Notes: generated by a model not told the origin, from the letters alone. A stretch of 64,000 nt of DNA from Marinomonas colpomeniae (GCF_014803385.1 NZ_JACYFC010000002.1:372001-436000); one strand, 5' to 3'. Positions 45,451-54,946 are shown, numbered from the stretch's first letter. Program-made: numbers and translations.

Positions 45451-45775
45451 CTTGCGTAAGATATTTTCTAACGCTAATCTTATTACTAGGCGGAGGGCGT
45501 CGGATTTTTCGATGCCATCTAGGATGGAAACTCTGTCGATTTTCAGGATGACCCAGTGCTGTAAGGATGCAGCGAAAACACCTTCACTTAAGTCTGTTTA
45601 AGATTCCACAGTAGAAAATCATTTAGATCATCCTATTTTTGGGCTTTGTCAGAGCTTCAACCTTTTTTCTTGTGTCTTATTGCGAGAGGAAAAAATGCGC
45701 TCTTTTTGATTGTTATCGATGTTAATTCAGCAGTCTGCAAAGTAGATGACGAATTTTCTTATTCTCAGGAATATT

Positions 45776-46903
45776 ATGAACAGAACACAAACGTTCACAG
45801 AGCTTCTGTATGAAACCATCACAAATATCAATGTTTGGCAGGATGTCTTAAAGCATGCATGTAAAATAACTCATGCAAGTAAAGGAATGATAGTGCTCAG
45901 GGGGAGGCGTGATGCAGAATTATTCATTTCCGAGAAGCTTTATATTGAGCTGAAAAGTCCAATGCTATATGGGTTTTCTACCAAAGAGATTAAAGCTTAC
46001 GTTATGGAGTATTCCCAGTGCGATCCATGGGGGAAGATTACAATAGAGCATCATCCTATTCGCCCTTATGCAGTGTCTAAATATCTACCAATCCAAGAGT
46101 TACAGAAAACCAAATTTTGGGAATGGATTAAGCCTCAAGAAATAAGTGACTCAGTTACCGTTGAGATACATGGAACTGCAGATGTTTGGGTATCAATTAA
46201 TTTATTTTTTAATCATAACAATGAAGAAGTGAGGCAATCATCATTAGCGCTATTGCAAAATTTTCAGAAAATAATGTATGACGTTTGGAGGCTTGGTCTG
46301 CAATTTAGAAACACTAATTCTTTTCCAGAAAGTTTGATTTATTTTTTAGAACAGCAAAATTCAGCCTCTATTATAATTGATCGTAATTTAAATGTTTTTC
46401 ATACAAATAAGAAAGCGGATCTGATTCTTTTAGATTCAACGAATTCGATTATGAAGATATCTAATCATCTACTGATAAGAAATAAAGAAAAGCATAAAAA
46501 CCTAAGAGAGTCAGTTTCCAAATTGTCGAACAAATTATTTAATCCAAAAAAACCACCATATACAGCAATACAACTGGATAATTGGGTGTGTACTGCAACC
46601 CTATTAAGTGAGGGCCAAAACATAGTCGGTGAAGACACCGCTTTGTGTCTTCTCACTATTAGCTCTAAAACGATAAAGTCGAATGCTCAACTTATTCCTG
46701 TTTGGGAGAATTCCATCCTTACTCGTCGTGAAAGTCAGTTGGTAAAAGTACTTGCGCTAGGAGGAATGGTTGTTGACTTTCAAAACGAATATGGAATAGC
46801 CAAAAGCACAGCGCATGCTCACTGGGGAAATATTAAAAAAAAGCTAGAAATAGTGGATCGAGCACAAATCTTCGCTAAACATCAAATTTTCTTAGAAAAC
46901 TAA
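45776..46903 (+). CDS. LuxR-type transcriptional regulator
   Basis: 375-residue protein with a C-terminal LuxR/FixJ helix-turn-helix (about 310-370; LTRRESQLVKVLALGGMVVDFQNEYGIAKSTAHAHWGNIKKKL). The N-terminal two thirds resembles the PAS/GAF-like sensor seen in orphan LuxR proteins, with INVWQDVLKHACKITHASKGMIVL near the start and SASIIIDRNLNVFHTNKKADLIL (PAS-like) near 205. It lacks the acyl-homoserine-lactone domain. AGGA lies five bases before the ATG at 45776; an earlier ATG at 45746 has none. The TraT-like gene follows 76 bases downstream in the same direction. Confidence 0.85.
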   Translation: MNRTQTFTELLYETITNINVWQDVLKHACKITHASKGMIVLRGRRDAELFISEKLYIELKSPMLYGFSTKEIKAYVMEYSQCDPWGKITIEHHPIRPYAVSKYLPIQELQKTKFWEWIKPQEISDSVTVEIHGTADVWVSINLFFNHNNEEVRQSSLALLQNFQKIMYDVWRLGLQFRNTNSFPESLIYFLEQQNSASIIIDRNLNVFHTNKKADLILLDSTNSIMKISNHLLIRNKEKHKNLRESVSKLSNKLFNPKKPPYTAIQLDNWVCTATLLSEGQNIVGEDTALCLLTISSKTIKSNAQLIPVWENSILTRRESQLVKVLALGGMVVDFQNEYGIAKSTAHAHWGNIKKKLEIVDRAQIFAKHQIFLEN

Positions 46904-46979
46904 TAACTAGTTCTTATTTATTTTCTACCATAAACCAATACCATAACTTCGTTGTGAATTCATAATAAACAAGGAAGAA

Positions 46980-47759
46980 ATGGAAATGAATAGCTTTCTA
47001 AAAGCAGGGATGATTTTTACTGTTGTGTACAGCTTAATAGGTTGTTCCGCGGTCGATACAATAACTAAAAAACAAGATCTTATTGTTGAGTCTCGACTTA
47101 GTCACTCAATTGTCTTAGATCCAGTAGCCCCTTCAAAGCGCATAATATATGCAAGAGTGCGTGATGTAAGTGGTAATGAAATGCGCAAAGATATGCAGAG
47201 AAAAATTGTTGATCATTTGACAGAAGAAGGTTTTACCATCACAGAAGATCCTGAAAAAGCAAACTTAATGCTTAACGCTACGATTATTTCAGCCAGCAAA
47301 ACGACAGGAGACGAGGCGAATAAACTACTTTCTAGCGGGTACAAAGGCGCAGCTGAAGGTGCTTTTGTTGGCGGCAGCATTGCGGCATTAACAGGTAGTT
47401 CAAAGTTAAATACTTTAAAAACAGGCGCGATAACCGCTGTAGGTGGTTTTTTCGCAGATACTTTTGTTGAAGATGTTTACTACACATTCGTTATGGATGT
47501 TGAGTTACGAGAAAGACCTTTGGAAGGAGATTCTATTACGAACTCTAAAAAAAGTGTTAATACCAAAAAATTCAAAGCTGGAAGTACAACAAATCGTACG
47601 ATTAGCAAAAGCTCTGTAACACGCGGTGAAAACTATAATTGGGTCGTGTATGAGCTTCGTATAGTTACTACAGCTAATCAAATTAACCTTGAAATTGATG
47701 AAGCTATCCCCGCAGTACAGGATAAAACGGCTTACAGCCTATCTGAATTAATGCTTTAA
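46980..47759 (+). CDS. traT: TraT-family outer-membrane lipoprotein
   Basis: 259-residue lipoprotein with lipobox LIGC (Cys22). It follows the pattern of TraT, the surface-exclusion and complement-resistance lipoprotein of F-like plasmids: an early block TKKQDLIVESRLSHSIVLDP, the central GYKGAAEGAFVGGSIAAL with two hydrophobic segments, FVEDVYYTFVMDVELRER and the C-terminal VTTANQINLEIDEAIPAVQDKTAYSLSELM. Residue +2 is Ser, consistent with outer-membrane sorting. AAGGA precedes the start; a second ATG at 46986 is equally usable. No conjugation genes are nearby, so a surface-protection role or a function unrelated to conjugation is likely. Confidence 0.85.
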   Translation: MEMNSFLKAGMIFTVVYSLIGCSAVDTITKKQDLIVESRLSHSIVLDPVAPSKRIIYARVRDVSGNEMRKDMQRKIVDHLTEEGFTITEDPEKANLMLNATIISASKTTGDEANKLLSSGYKGAAEGAFVGGSIAALTGSSKLNTLKTGAITAVGGFFADTFVEDVYYTFVMDVELRERPLEGDSITNSKKSVNTKKFKAGSTTNRTISKSSVTRGENYNWVVYELRIVTTANQINLEIDEAIPAVQDKTAYSLSELML

Positions 47760-47960
47760 ACCGTACAGGATGATGGGCTTAAGGTATGTTTAATATCATA
47801 TATTTAAGCCTGTTCTCCTAACATAGAGCACACTATATTATGGTTCGTATATATTTAGTATTAGCAGGTCTTTATGGATATTGAGCGCTTTAGGAAAGGG
47901 TGAGTTGGAGAGCTTCCAAAACATTGATAGAAGCTCTGCGTTTATATAAACGGAGCGAGA

Positions 47961-48614
47961 TTAAACAGCTTCACCTACTTCCGCGACGTCAATCACGGCG
48001 TCTTCTGCCTCTGCGCTTTTCAACCATTCTTGCATGGCAGGATGAGCCAGCATTGTTTTCAGGTAGTCTTTTGACTGCTCAGACACCTCAATGCCATAAG
48101 TTGCAAAGCGGAAAACGATAGGAGCAAAAAAAGCATCCGCTAAGCTGAATTCACCAAATAAATAATCACCTTTGATTTCATTCTGGGTTCTTAGTTTTGC
48201 CCAAGTGTTATCTAACCATTCAACTTCTTTTTTCGCTTCTGATGACAAGAATATTTTTTTCTTCCCTCGGCAGTTCATTGGCATTTCACCACGTACGGCA
48301 AATAAACCAGAATGCATTTCGGCAACATAAGATCGAGCTTCCGCTCGTAGATTTTTATTTTCTGGCCAGCCTCGGTTATCCAAATGGTTTTCGTTAAGGT
48401 ATTCACAAATGGCTAATGAATCCCATACGTTGATGTCACCATCGACTAAAACGGGTACTTTGCCAACAGGCGAGTGCTTGACCAGTTCACTATAAAAATC
48501 GTCAGTGAACAGACGAAGTTCGATTTCTTCAAAAGGAACGCTAAACGCTTTTAAAGCCAACCAAGGTCGTAAAGACCATGAAGAGTAGTTTTTATTACCT
48601 ATGATGAGTTTCAT
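47961..48614 (-). CDS. Glutathione S-transferase family protein
   Basis: 217-residue cytosolic GST: thioredoxin-like N-domain (MKLIIGNKNYSSWSLRPWLALKA, with a Ser-based active site; glutathione contact GKVPVLVDGDINVWDSLAICEYL) and an all-helical C-domain. The pattern KNYSSWSLRPWL occurs in a beta/zeta-like bacterial group often annotated only as GST. AAGGA precedes the ATG. It stands alone, divergent from a LysR gene 133 bases away. Confidence 0.92.
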   Translation of the reverse strand: MKLIIGNKNYSSWSLRPWLALKAFSVPFEEIELRLFTDDFYSELVKHSPVGKVPVLVDGDINVWDSLAICEYLNENHLDNRGWPENKNLRAEARSYVAEMHSGLFAVRGEMPMNCRGKKKIFLSSEAKKEVEWLDNTWAKLRTQNEIKGDYLFGEFSLADAFFAPIVFRFATYGIEVSEQSKDYLKTMLAHPAMQEWLKSAEAEDAVIDVAEVGEAV

Positions 48615-48747
48615 AATGTTTTCCTTTTGTTTGATATCTCTATTTAATGTCTCTATTCAATGGAAATCATTGTTACAGCTTGTTTTTTGAAAGACTAACG
48701 AATAGTTTTGATGCTTCCTATTCCAAACATTGATAGATGGCTTTTTC

Positions 48748-49632
48748 ATGGATACTGATGCACTTCGTAGTTTTATCGCTTTTGTTGATACGGGCAGTTT
48801 TACCCGCGCCGCAAAACAGACGTTTCGTACCCAAAGCGCGATCAGTATGCAAATGAAACGCCTAGAGGAAGAAACGGGTCATGCTTTGTTTGTGAAGGAA
48901 GGGCGAAACTTAGGGTTAACCGAGCAAGGGCAGCAGCTAGTGAGTTATGCGAGGCGGCTTGTTTCTTTGCATGATGAGGCGCTTGGGCATTTCTCGGCGC
49001 ATCTTCAGCATCCACCGTTAACCATAGGTTGTCCTGACGATTACGCTGAATCCGTGTTGCCTTCCATTATTGAATTGATTCGAGATGCGTTGCCAACGCA
49101 AAGCTTACGCATTGTCTGTGATTGCAGTACTCAGTTGCGTCTGATGTTAGATCAAGGAAAAGTAGACCTTGCGATATTAACCCGTGCGCCTGATGCAGAG
49201 GAGGGTTATCTGCTCAAACACGATTCTGGCGTTTGGGTAAAAGGCGCAGAGGCACTTTTAGAAGATAAAGAAAATAAACAAAAGACGGAAAAAGTAGAAG
49301 ATGCGAATCCATTGTCTTTGGTGTTGTACGAGCCAGATTGTAAGTTCCACAGCGCGGCCATTGATGGTTTGGAAAAGCAAGGTCGTGATTATCAAATCAT
49401 GTGCAGCAGCTCCAGTGCGACGGCCATTAAGAGCTTATTACGCAAAGGCCAAGGAATAAGTGCCATGGCCTTGTCTAGCGTGTCTTATGGATTGGATATT
49501 ATTAAAGAAAGTCGCTTACCAGCTTTGCCATCCGTCGATATTGTTCTCGCGGTTGCGCCGATTCCTCACCCTTCATTTGGCTCTCATTTAGCGGCTCGTT
49601 TAAGTCAGCGCTTTGTTGCAGAAAAACATTAA
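48748..49632 (+). CDS. LysR-family regulator
   Basis: 294 residues: N-terminal LysR winged helix (about 3-62; LRSFIAFVDTGSFTRAAKQTFRTQSAISMQMKRLEEETG) and a type 2 periplasmic-binding-like effector domain. It is divergent from the GST gene, so it may regulate it. The open frame reaches a TTG at 48730, but the family-typical start is the ATG at 48748. Confidence 0.9.
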   Translation: MDTDALRSFIAFVDTGSFTRAAKQTFRTQSAISMQMKRLEEETGHALFVKEGRNLGLTEQGQQLVSYARRLVSLHDEALGHFSAHLQHPPLTIGCPDDYAESVLPSIIELIRDALPTQSLRIVCDCSTQLRLMLDQGKVDLAILTRAPDAEEGYLLKHDSGVWVKGAEALLEDKENKQKTEKVEDANPLSLVLYEPDCKFHSAAIDGLEKQGRDYQIMCSSSSATAIKSLLRKGQGISAMALSSVSYGLDIIKESRLPALPSVDIVLAVAPIPHPSFGSHLAARLSQRFVAEKH

Positions 49633-49667
49633 AACCATACTTTAGTGATGGAAGATGAGTCATTGCG

Positions 49668-50594
49668 TCATCTATCAGTTTCGGAAAACGCACCTTGTAG
49701 ATGAAAAGAAAGTGCTTCCCAAATGCTGGTGGAAGCTCTACTTCGATAGTTTCTTCCTAAACAAACAAGGTTAATTGGCAAGCTATCTGGGTGTTGCCAA
49801 TCGGTAAGAATAGGAACTAACAAATCCTTTTCAAGGTCCTCTTTTATCAATAATGGATCAATCATCATGACGCCTAATCCAAGGCGAGCCATTTCTACCA
49901 AGATACGTCCGTCATCGGTGGCAATTTTACTTGCTACTCGCACCTTTTTTATGTCGCCATTCTTTTCTTTGAATGACCAATGATCTAATGCAACGCTTTG
50001 ATTTTTAAAAATTAAACACTGATGCTCGTTTAAAACCTCTGGCGTTGTTGGGGTTCCATGTTCTTGAAGATAATCTGGGCTGGCATACCATCCTAAACGT
50101 TTACCGCCAACTCGCTTTGCCATGAGAGAGGAATCTGGTAAATGACCAATTCGAATGGCAATGTCGATTTCCTGTTCAAGCAAATCCACATGATCATCAC
50201 TGAAATACAGTTCCAATGAAATGGCTGGGAAATCACGTCGTAAAACATGAATAAGTGGAAGTATGAATTGTTGGCCGATAATCACAGTGCAGCTTATTTT
50301 GACTGTGCCAGACGGAGTTGACTCGTGCGCGTCTATGACTTGCTGGGAATCTTCTACTATCTTGTTTAATGATTCAGAGGCCGCTAACAAATCTCGTCCT
50401 GCTTCGGTCAAACTGAGCTTTCGTGTGCTTCTTTGAATAAGGCGCTGCCCGACTTGTTCTTCAAGCTGTTGGATCTTCTTACTAACAGATGAGCGGGGTA
50501 AATTGTATTTCGTTGCGACCGCCTGAAAGCTCCCTAAACGAACCACATTATGGAATAAATACAAATGGGAAAGGTGATTGTGAAGCTTGTCCAT
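49668..50594 (-). CDS. LysR-family regulator divergent from SDR
   Basis: 308 residues with N-terminal LysR helix-turn-helix (about 10-68; FQAVATKYNLPRSSVSKKIQQLEEQVG) and the CrgA-type effector domain (DIAIRIGHLPDSSLMAKRVG, typical of this large group). Divergently placed to the SDR gene with a 175-base intergenic region that contains a dyad, the classic LysR-target arrangement. Its ligand is unknown. Confidence 0.92.
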   Translation of the reverse strand: MDKLHNHLSHLYLFHNVVRLGSFQAVATKYNLPRSSVSKKIQQLEEQVGQRLIQRSTRKLSLTEAGRDLLAASESLNKIVEDSQQVIDAHESTPSGTVKISCTVIIGQQFILPLIHVLRRDFPAISLELYFSDDHVDLLEQEIDIAIRIGHLPDSSLMAKRVGGKRLGWYASPDYLQEHGTPTTPEVLNEHQCLIFKNQSVALDHWSFKEKNGDIKKVRVASKIATDDGRILVEMARLGLGVMMIDPLLIKEDLEKDLLVPILTDWQHPDSLPINLVCLGRNYRSRASTSIWEALSFHLQGAFSETDR

Positions 50595-50661
50595 AACGTT
50601 CTCTTTTCAGTAAATACGAAGAATAATGGTAAGGGTTTTGGTGGCGTTATTTAAATCTATT

Positions 50662-50678
50662 GTTTCTAAAAAAGAAAC
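50662..50678. promoter_or_regulatory. Candidate LysR operator
   Basis: GTTTCT-N5-AGAAAC is a 17-bp interrupted palindrome (contains T-N11-A geometry) between the divergent LysR and SDR genes; an extra half-site AGAAAC lies at 50706-50711, a layout like LysR recognition plus activation sites. Confidence 0.5.
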
Positions 50679-50769
50679 CTATTGTTAGTTTTTAAGTGGC
50701 TAATAAGAAACCATAGAATACAGTAAACTGTTTGCATACTAATTATTGATATTTATTGGAGTGCAAAAT

Positions 50770-51498
50770 ATGTCATCAAAAACAATCTTAATCACAGGTG
50801 CGACATCCGGTATTGGTTTAGCCACAGCAAAGCAGAGCCTTAAACTGGGACACAAGGTCATCATCACTGGGCGAAATCAAGAAAAGCTAGATCAGGTATC
50901 GAAAGAGCTTGGTGTGAAAAGTTATTTGGCGGACAGCGCAGATTTAACTCAAATCGCTGAGCTTGGAAAAGCTTTGCAAAATGACGGAGTTGTATTAGAT
51001 GGTGTTGTGTTAAATGCAGGCGTTTTCTATCCGACGTCTTTTGAAGCGGCCACCCCTGAGAATTTCGATGAAACCATTGCCATCAATACCAAAGGACCGT
51101 TCTTTACTTTACAGGCGTTATTACCAAGTTTGGCCGCAACGTCGAGTGTTGTCTTTACATCCAGCATTGTCGTGTACAAAGGGTTTGCAGGTTGTTCTGT
51201 TTATGCAGCGAGTAAAGCGGCGTTTGAATCGACTATTCGAGTATTAAACGTTGAATTAGCGGATCGAGGAGTACGAATTAATACTTTCCGTCCAGGTATT
51301 ACTGCAACAGACATTCATTCTAAAGCAGGCATGTCAGATGAGCAGCAACAAGAAACATACGATTCTTTGAAGTCCACACCACTCGGTCGAGAACTGCACC
51401 CAGAAGATCATGTCGGCACCATCTTGTATTTGCTTGATGAGGCCTCATCCGCACTTCGAAATGCCGTGATTGATGTGGATGGCGGTTTTACGCTTTAG
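50770..51498 (+). CDS. Short-chain dehydrogenase/reductase
   Basis: 242-residue classical SDR: cofactor motif TGATSGIG (9-16), NAG at 82-84, catalytic Ser near 131, YxxxK at Tyr145-Lys149 (SVYAASKAAF), and C-terminal IDVDGGFTL. An Arg following the second strand (TGRNQEKL) suggests NADP(H) preference. The substrate is unknown. GGAG is eight bases before the ATG at 50770. Likely controlled by the divergent LysR protein. A bidirectional terminator follows. Confidence 0.93.
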   Translation: MSSKTILITGATSGIGLATAKQSLKLGHKVIITGRNQEKLDQVSKELGVKSYLADSADLTQIAELGKALQNDGVVLDGVVLNAGVFYPTSFEAATPENFDETIAINTKGPFFTLQALLPSLAATSSVVFTSSIVVYKGFAGCSVYAASKAAFESTIRVLNVELADRGVRINTFRPGITATDIHSKAGMSDEQQQETYDSLKSTPLGRELHPEDHVGTILYLLDEASSALRNAVIDVDGGFTL

Positions 51499-51512
51499 GA
51501 ACCAATCAGGGT

Positions 51513-51544
51513 GAAAAAGAAGGTCAAAGATGACCTTCTTTTTC
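51513..51544. terminator. Bidirectional terminator between SDR and HAD genes
   Basis: 14-bp perfect stem GAAAAAGAAGGTCA/TGACCTTCTTTTTC with a 4-base loop and T tracts on both strands, between convergent genes. Confidence 0.85.
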
Positions 51545-51582
51545 TGCTTTTAAGTGTGCGAGCTTATTTAACCTGGATTCAC

Positions 51583-52236
51583 TTAACGCAGGCTGATAAT
51601 TGGCCAACCGTTCTCTTGTGCGACTTTTTCTAAGATAGGGTCAGGATCAACGGCAACAGGATAATGTGCTTTTTCGAGTAGCGGTAAGTCGTTGTGTGAG
51701 TCGCTATAAAAGTAAGTTTCATCCATTGGGAAACCATGCTCTTTCGCCCACTGTTCTGCACGAATGACTTTGCCTTCGCGAAAGGTTGGAGTGCCAGTGA
51801 TTTCACCAGTTAAGTGTCCATTTTTAACTTCAACATCCACACCCAGTGCATGCTGTACGCCTAAATATTTAGCAATAGGTGATACTAGATGTGAACCTGT
51901 TGCAGAAATAATAATTAGCTCGTCACCATTATCTTTATGTTTTTTTAGTAATGCATGAGCTTTTGGAAGCACCATGGTAAAGATTATGTCATTAATGAAA
52001 TTGGTAATAATGTCATTAACTTGTGCTGCCTTTAACGTCAGTAAAGGTGATAAGGTATAACGCATATAACCTGCTAAATCTAAGGTGCCAGCATCGTATT
52101 CATTCATATACACATGATTAACGGCTAAAAAATCGATTGGAGTCGGTAGCTGACTTGCAGCTATGTATTCTGAAAAAGCTTGTGCCGTATCACCAGCCAC
52201 TAAAGTGTTATCAAGATCAAAAAATGCGAGTGCCAT
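51583..52236 (-). CDS. HAD-IB family phosphatase
   Basis: 217-residue haloacid-dehalogenase phosphatase of subfamily IB (SerB-like): motif I DLDNTL with nucleophile Asp7 and acid Asp9, motif II in IIISATGSH, motif III Lys near FREGKVIRAEQW, and motif IV YFYSDSHNDLPLL. All catalytic residues are present, so it should hydrolyse a small phosphomonoester. It is the last gene of a colinear series after the aminoethylphosphonate transporter and EamA genes (58-base gap). It is not the HAD-IA phosphonoacetaldehyde hydrolase PhnX. Confidence 0.87.
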   Translation of the reverse strand: MALAFFDLDNTLVAGDTAQAFSEYIAASQLPTPIDFLAVNHVYMNEYDAGTLDLAGYMRYTLSPLLTLKAAQVNDIITNFINDIIFTMVLPKAHALLKKHKDNGDELIIISATGSHLVSPIAKYLGVQHALGVDVEVKNGHLTGEITGTPTFREGKVIRAEQWAKEHGFPMDETYFYSDSHNDLPLLEKAHYPVAVDPDPILEKVAQENGWPIISLR

Positions 52237-52294
52237 GTAGCTTCCTTACGTGAACAATAGAAATAAAAAATAAGCCTAGGAAATTGATTGAAAC

Positions 52295-53215
52295 TTATCC
52301 TAGAGCAACAGCGATTAATCCAATAAAAGTAATGATGACTCCGAATATTTTTGGTGCCTTTAAGGATTCTCCAAACCCAATTACGGCAAATAGAACGCCT
52401 AGTGGGATACTGAATTGGCGTAATGCCACGACATAGCTCACGTTATCCACAAACGCCATGCTCAAAATGACCAGAGAATAAGTACCAAGCATAAGTGCGG
52501 CGGTAATCAATCCTATGCGCCATTGCTTCTGTAATAGAGTTTTAAAATTTTGTCTTAGTTTGGTTGTACTTAATACAAACCAGCCCATCCAAATCACAGC
52601 AAAAGCACTTTGTAATGAAACATAAACTAAGGCTACCTCTCCTGCGCTGGCTATGGGTGTTCCTGAATGATCGGTTAACCCTCGCATGAGTTGAGTTGCT
52701 TGGTTATCTACTAAAGAATAGCCCGCAGTGGCAAACGCAGCCACGATAGCAAAGGTAGTGGTACGGTTGTGATAGTTAGCGAATTTAAAGTCTCCGAAAC
52801 TTTGTAAGGGAATAAACAAACAGCCTAAGACAATCATCACAATACCTATGATGGCTTGTACAGATACTTCATTTTGTTGACCAAGAAAAAAGCTTGATAT
52901 GCAGACAATAATTAAAGGCGATGAACGGGCAATAGGGTATGCGATAGACATATCTCCAGCTCGATACGCTTCAGCCAAGCCCCATAAATAAATAGATTGG
53001 AAAAGCCCAGTCATCAACAAAAGAAACAATATTTCGTGGTCAAATGCCTGAACCAAGTCCCAATGCCAAAACACAAAAGGCGAAAACAGCGCCGCCCCTG
53101 CTACCATTGTTAGGAAGAAAAAACCTAAAGTTGGACTTGTTTTCTTACCAAAAAAATTCCAACCCGCATGCATAAAGGTAGAAATTAATATAAGAACAAT
53201 GGCGGTGAGGCTCAT
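52295..53215 (-). CDS. EamA-family membrane protein, phosphonate-associated type
   Basis: 306-residue ten-helix EamA/DUF6 protein with two five-helix repeats. Its start is only 12 bases after the stop of the PhnU2-like permease, and an EamA subgroup associated with phosphonate-utilisation clusters is known (phn_DUF6), which it fits by context and opening pattern (TFMHAGWNFFGKK). It may export a product or import a related compound. AGGAG precedes the ATG. Confidence 0.83.
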   Translation of the reverse strand: MSLTAIVLILISTFMHAGWNFFGKKTSPTLGFFFLTMVAGAALFSPFVFWHWDLVQAFDHEILFLLLMTGLFQSIYLWGLAEAYRAGDMSIAYPIARSSPLIIVCISSFFLGQQNEVSVQAIIGIVMIVLGCLFIPLQSFGDFKFANYHNRTTTFAIVAAFATAGYSLVDNQATQLMRGLTDHSGTPIASAGEVALVYVSLQSAFAVIWMGWFVLSTTKLRQNFKTLLQKQWRIGLITAALMLGTYSLVILSMAFVDNVSYVVALRQFSIPLGVLFAVIGFGESLKAPKIFGVIITFIGLIAVALG

Positions 53216-53227
53216 CGAGTTTAGCTC

Positions 53228-54946
53228 CTAGCGCTGACGCCAATGTTGAGTATGTTTCAGAATGACGTTGCCCAATAACCAATGAACAAGGCGTGCGACC
53301 ATACAGGTCAACATGATCATTACGGCCATGGCGGCGGCGGGAGCAATATCTCCAGCGTCATCCATATTCAATACTGCCACAGACGCCAAGCTTGTATTGT
53401 AAGAGTATAAGAACACAACAGCAGATACTGTGGTCATCGCATTCACAAATAAATAACTGGCAATATCTAAAACAGCTGGCATACAAACAGGTAATGACAC
53501 TCGCCAAAAAGTAACGATTTGAGGAACTTTTAGTGATGCTGAAACAGATTCAAATTCCGAATCAATTTGTTTTAAAGCCGTTGTCGCGGTGAGATGACAA
53601 ACGGTATAAAAGTGGCTGATGGTACAAACCACTAAAATAGTCATAGTCCCATAGATTCCATTTAAGGGATTATTCGGTGCATTGAAAAAAAATATATACG
53701 CCAAACCTAACACTAATCCAGGTACCGCCAAAGGCAAAATAGCAAAGAGATGGAAGAACCATTTCAACAGTTTAAATCCAGCTAACTTCTCGACCAAGTA
53801 AGATTGGAAAAAAATAAATCCTGTACCGATTAAGGCAGTATAAGTAGCCAATTGAATTGAGTTCCAATAGGAGTCCCAGCCGCCGCCGTCCATTAAATCA
53901 AAGTTATAATTCTTAAAAGATAAGGTTTGATTGTAAGGCCAGAAGGTCACTAAAGATGCGTATACCGCCATGGCAATGACGCCTAAAATCACAACACAAA
54001 CCACAATCATTAAAGCGAAAAATGCTTTATCGACGACTTTACGAATTGGGGGAGTCCAAGGAACGGCTCTTGAGGTTAGTAAAGCTGATTGACGACGCTG
54101 TAACCAGCGGTCGGTAATGAAGGTTAATATCGCAGGCAATAACAGGATCATGCTGACTGTCGCACCCATTTCAAAATTCTGCTGACCAATAACCTGTTTG
54201 TAAATATCCGTAGCTAATACATTGAATTGACCGCCGATGACTTTCGGTACACCAAAGTCAGTAATAACTAAGGTGAACACCACAAACGCCACGCTGATAA
54301 TACCGTATTTAGCAGCAGGTAAAGTGATGGTGAAAAAAGTACGCATAGGCGACGCGCCTAACACCTCAGCGGATTCGTATAACCGTGCATCTGTGTTGGC
54401 AAGTGCGGTAAGCATAATCATTAAAGCGTGAGGAAAAGTCCAAAAGCAGGAACCAATAACGATACCGATTGGTCCGTAAATACTGGCACCCATCAAGACG
54501 TCTTTCAAAATACCTTGGTTACCGAACAAATACACTAAGCTAATGGCTGGCAATAAAGATGGCGCTAAAATAGGAAGTACTAAAACAATACGGAACAGGC
54601 CTTTAAATGGTATGCGAGTACGACTTATTCCATAGGCGGTTAAAAACGCCAAACTGGTAACGATGACTGTAGATAGTAGGGCGATAAATAATGAATTGCT
54701 GATAGAGCTAAATAAACTAGGTGTTTCAAAAAATTGTACGAAGTTGGCTAAGCCAATAAAATCACCGTCTTTGTTTTCAACACTCTTCGACAGCAAGGTA
54801 TAGATAGGTAAAACGACACAGATAAAAAGGCCGATAATTCCCAGTGTTAAAATTGCGCCAAGTGACCATTCATCAAAACCTCGGCGTCCATACCAAGGTT
54901 GACCTGCCTTGCTTGACGATCGACTGGTTACAGAAAAACCACTCAT
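53228..54946 (-). CDS. phnU2: 2-Aminoethylphosphonate-type ABC permease, fused double
   Basis: 572-residue inner-membrane permease with two binding-protein-dependent-transport halves (about 60-290 and 350-565), each with about six helices and an EAA loop (YESAEVLGASPMRTFFTITLPAAKYG in the first; EFESVSASLKVPQIVTFWRVSLPVCMPA in the second). Fused permeases of this type occur in ferric-iron (FbpB) and PhnU2-like systems; the neighbours decide for the latter. The start overlaps the ATPase stop by four bases. Confidence 0.89.
   Translation of the reverse strand: MSGFSVTSRSSSKAGQPWYGRRGFDEWSLGAILTLGIIGLFICVVLPIYTLLSKSVENKDGDFIGLANFVQFFETPSLFSSISNSLFIALLSTVIVTSLAFLTAYGISRTRIPFKGLFRIVLVLPILAPSLLPAISLVYLFGNQGILKDVLMGASIYGPIGIVIGSCFWTFPHALMIMLTALANTDARLYESAEVLGASPMRTFFTITLPAAKYGIISVAFVVFTLVITDFGVPKVIGGQFNVLATDIYKQVIGQQNFEMGATVSMILLLPAILTFITDRWLQRRQSALLTSRAVPWTPPIRKVVDKAFFALMIVVCVVILGVIAMAVYASLVTFWPYNQTLSFKNYNFDLMDGGGWDSYWNSIQLATYTALIGTGFIFFQSYLVEKLAGFKLLKWFFHLFAILPLAVPGLVLGLAYIFFFNAPNNPLNGIYGTMTILVVCTISHFYTVCHLTATTALKQIDSEFESVSASLKVPQIVTFWRVSLPVCMPAVLDIASYLFVNAMTTVSAVVFLYSYNTSLASVAVLNMDDAGDIAPAAAMAVMIMLTCMVARLVHWLLGNVILKHTQHWRQR

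Larger units (their letters stand above)
44893..45775. other. Gene-free region with multiple dyads
   Basis: No convincing coding frame in either strand over 883 bases between ompA and the LuxR-type gene. It contains a hairpin AGAGCAAA/TTTGCTCT at 44936-44959 close to the ompA start, a perfect 18-bp palindrome at 45171-45188, a 14-bp palindrome TGTAATTAATTACA at 45255-45268 and a 15-bp-stem hairpin at 45415-45450. The last ~300 bases have higher G+C and small dyads (CCATC-TA-GGATGG near 45515; CTTAA-N6-TTAAG near 45586), so a structured leader or small RNA is possible. None matches a riboswitch class I know. Confidence 0.5.
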
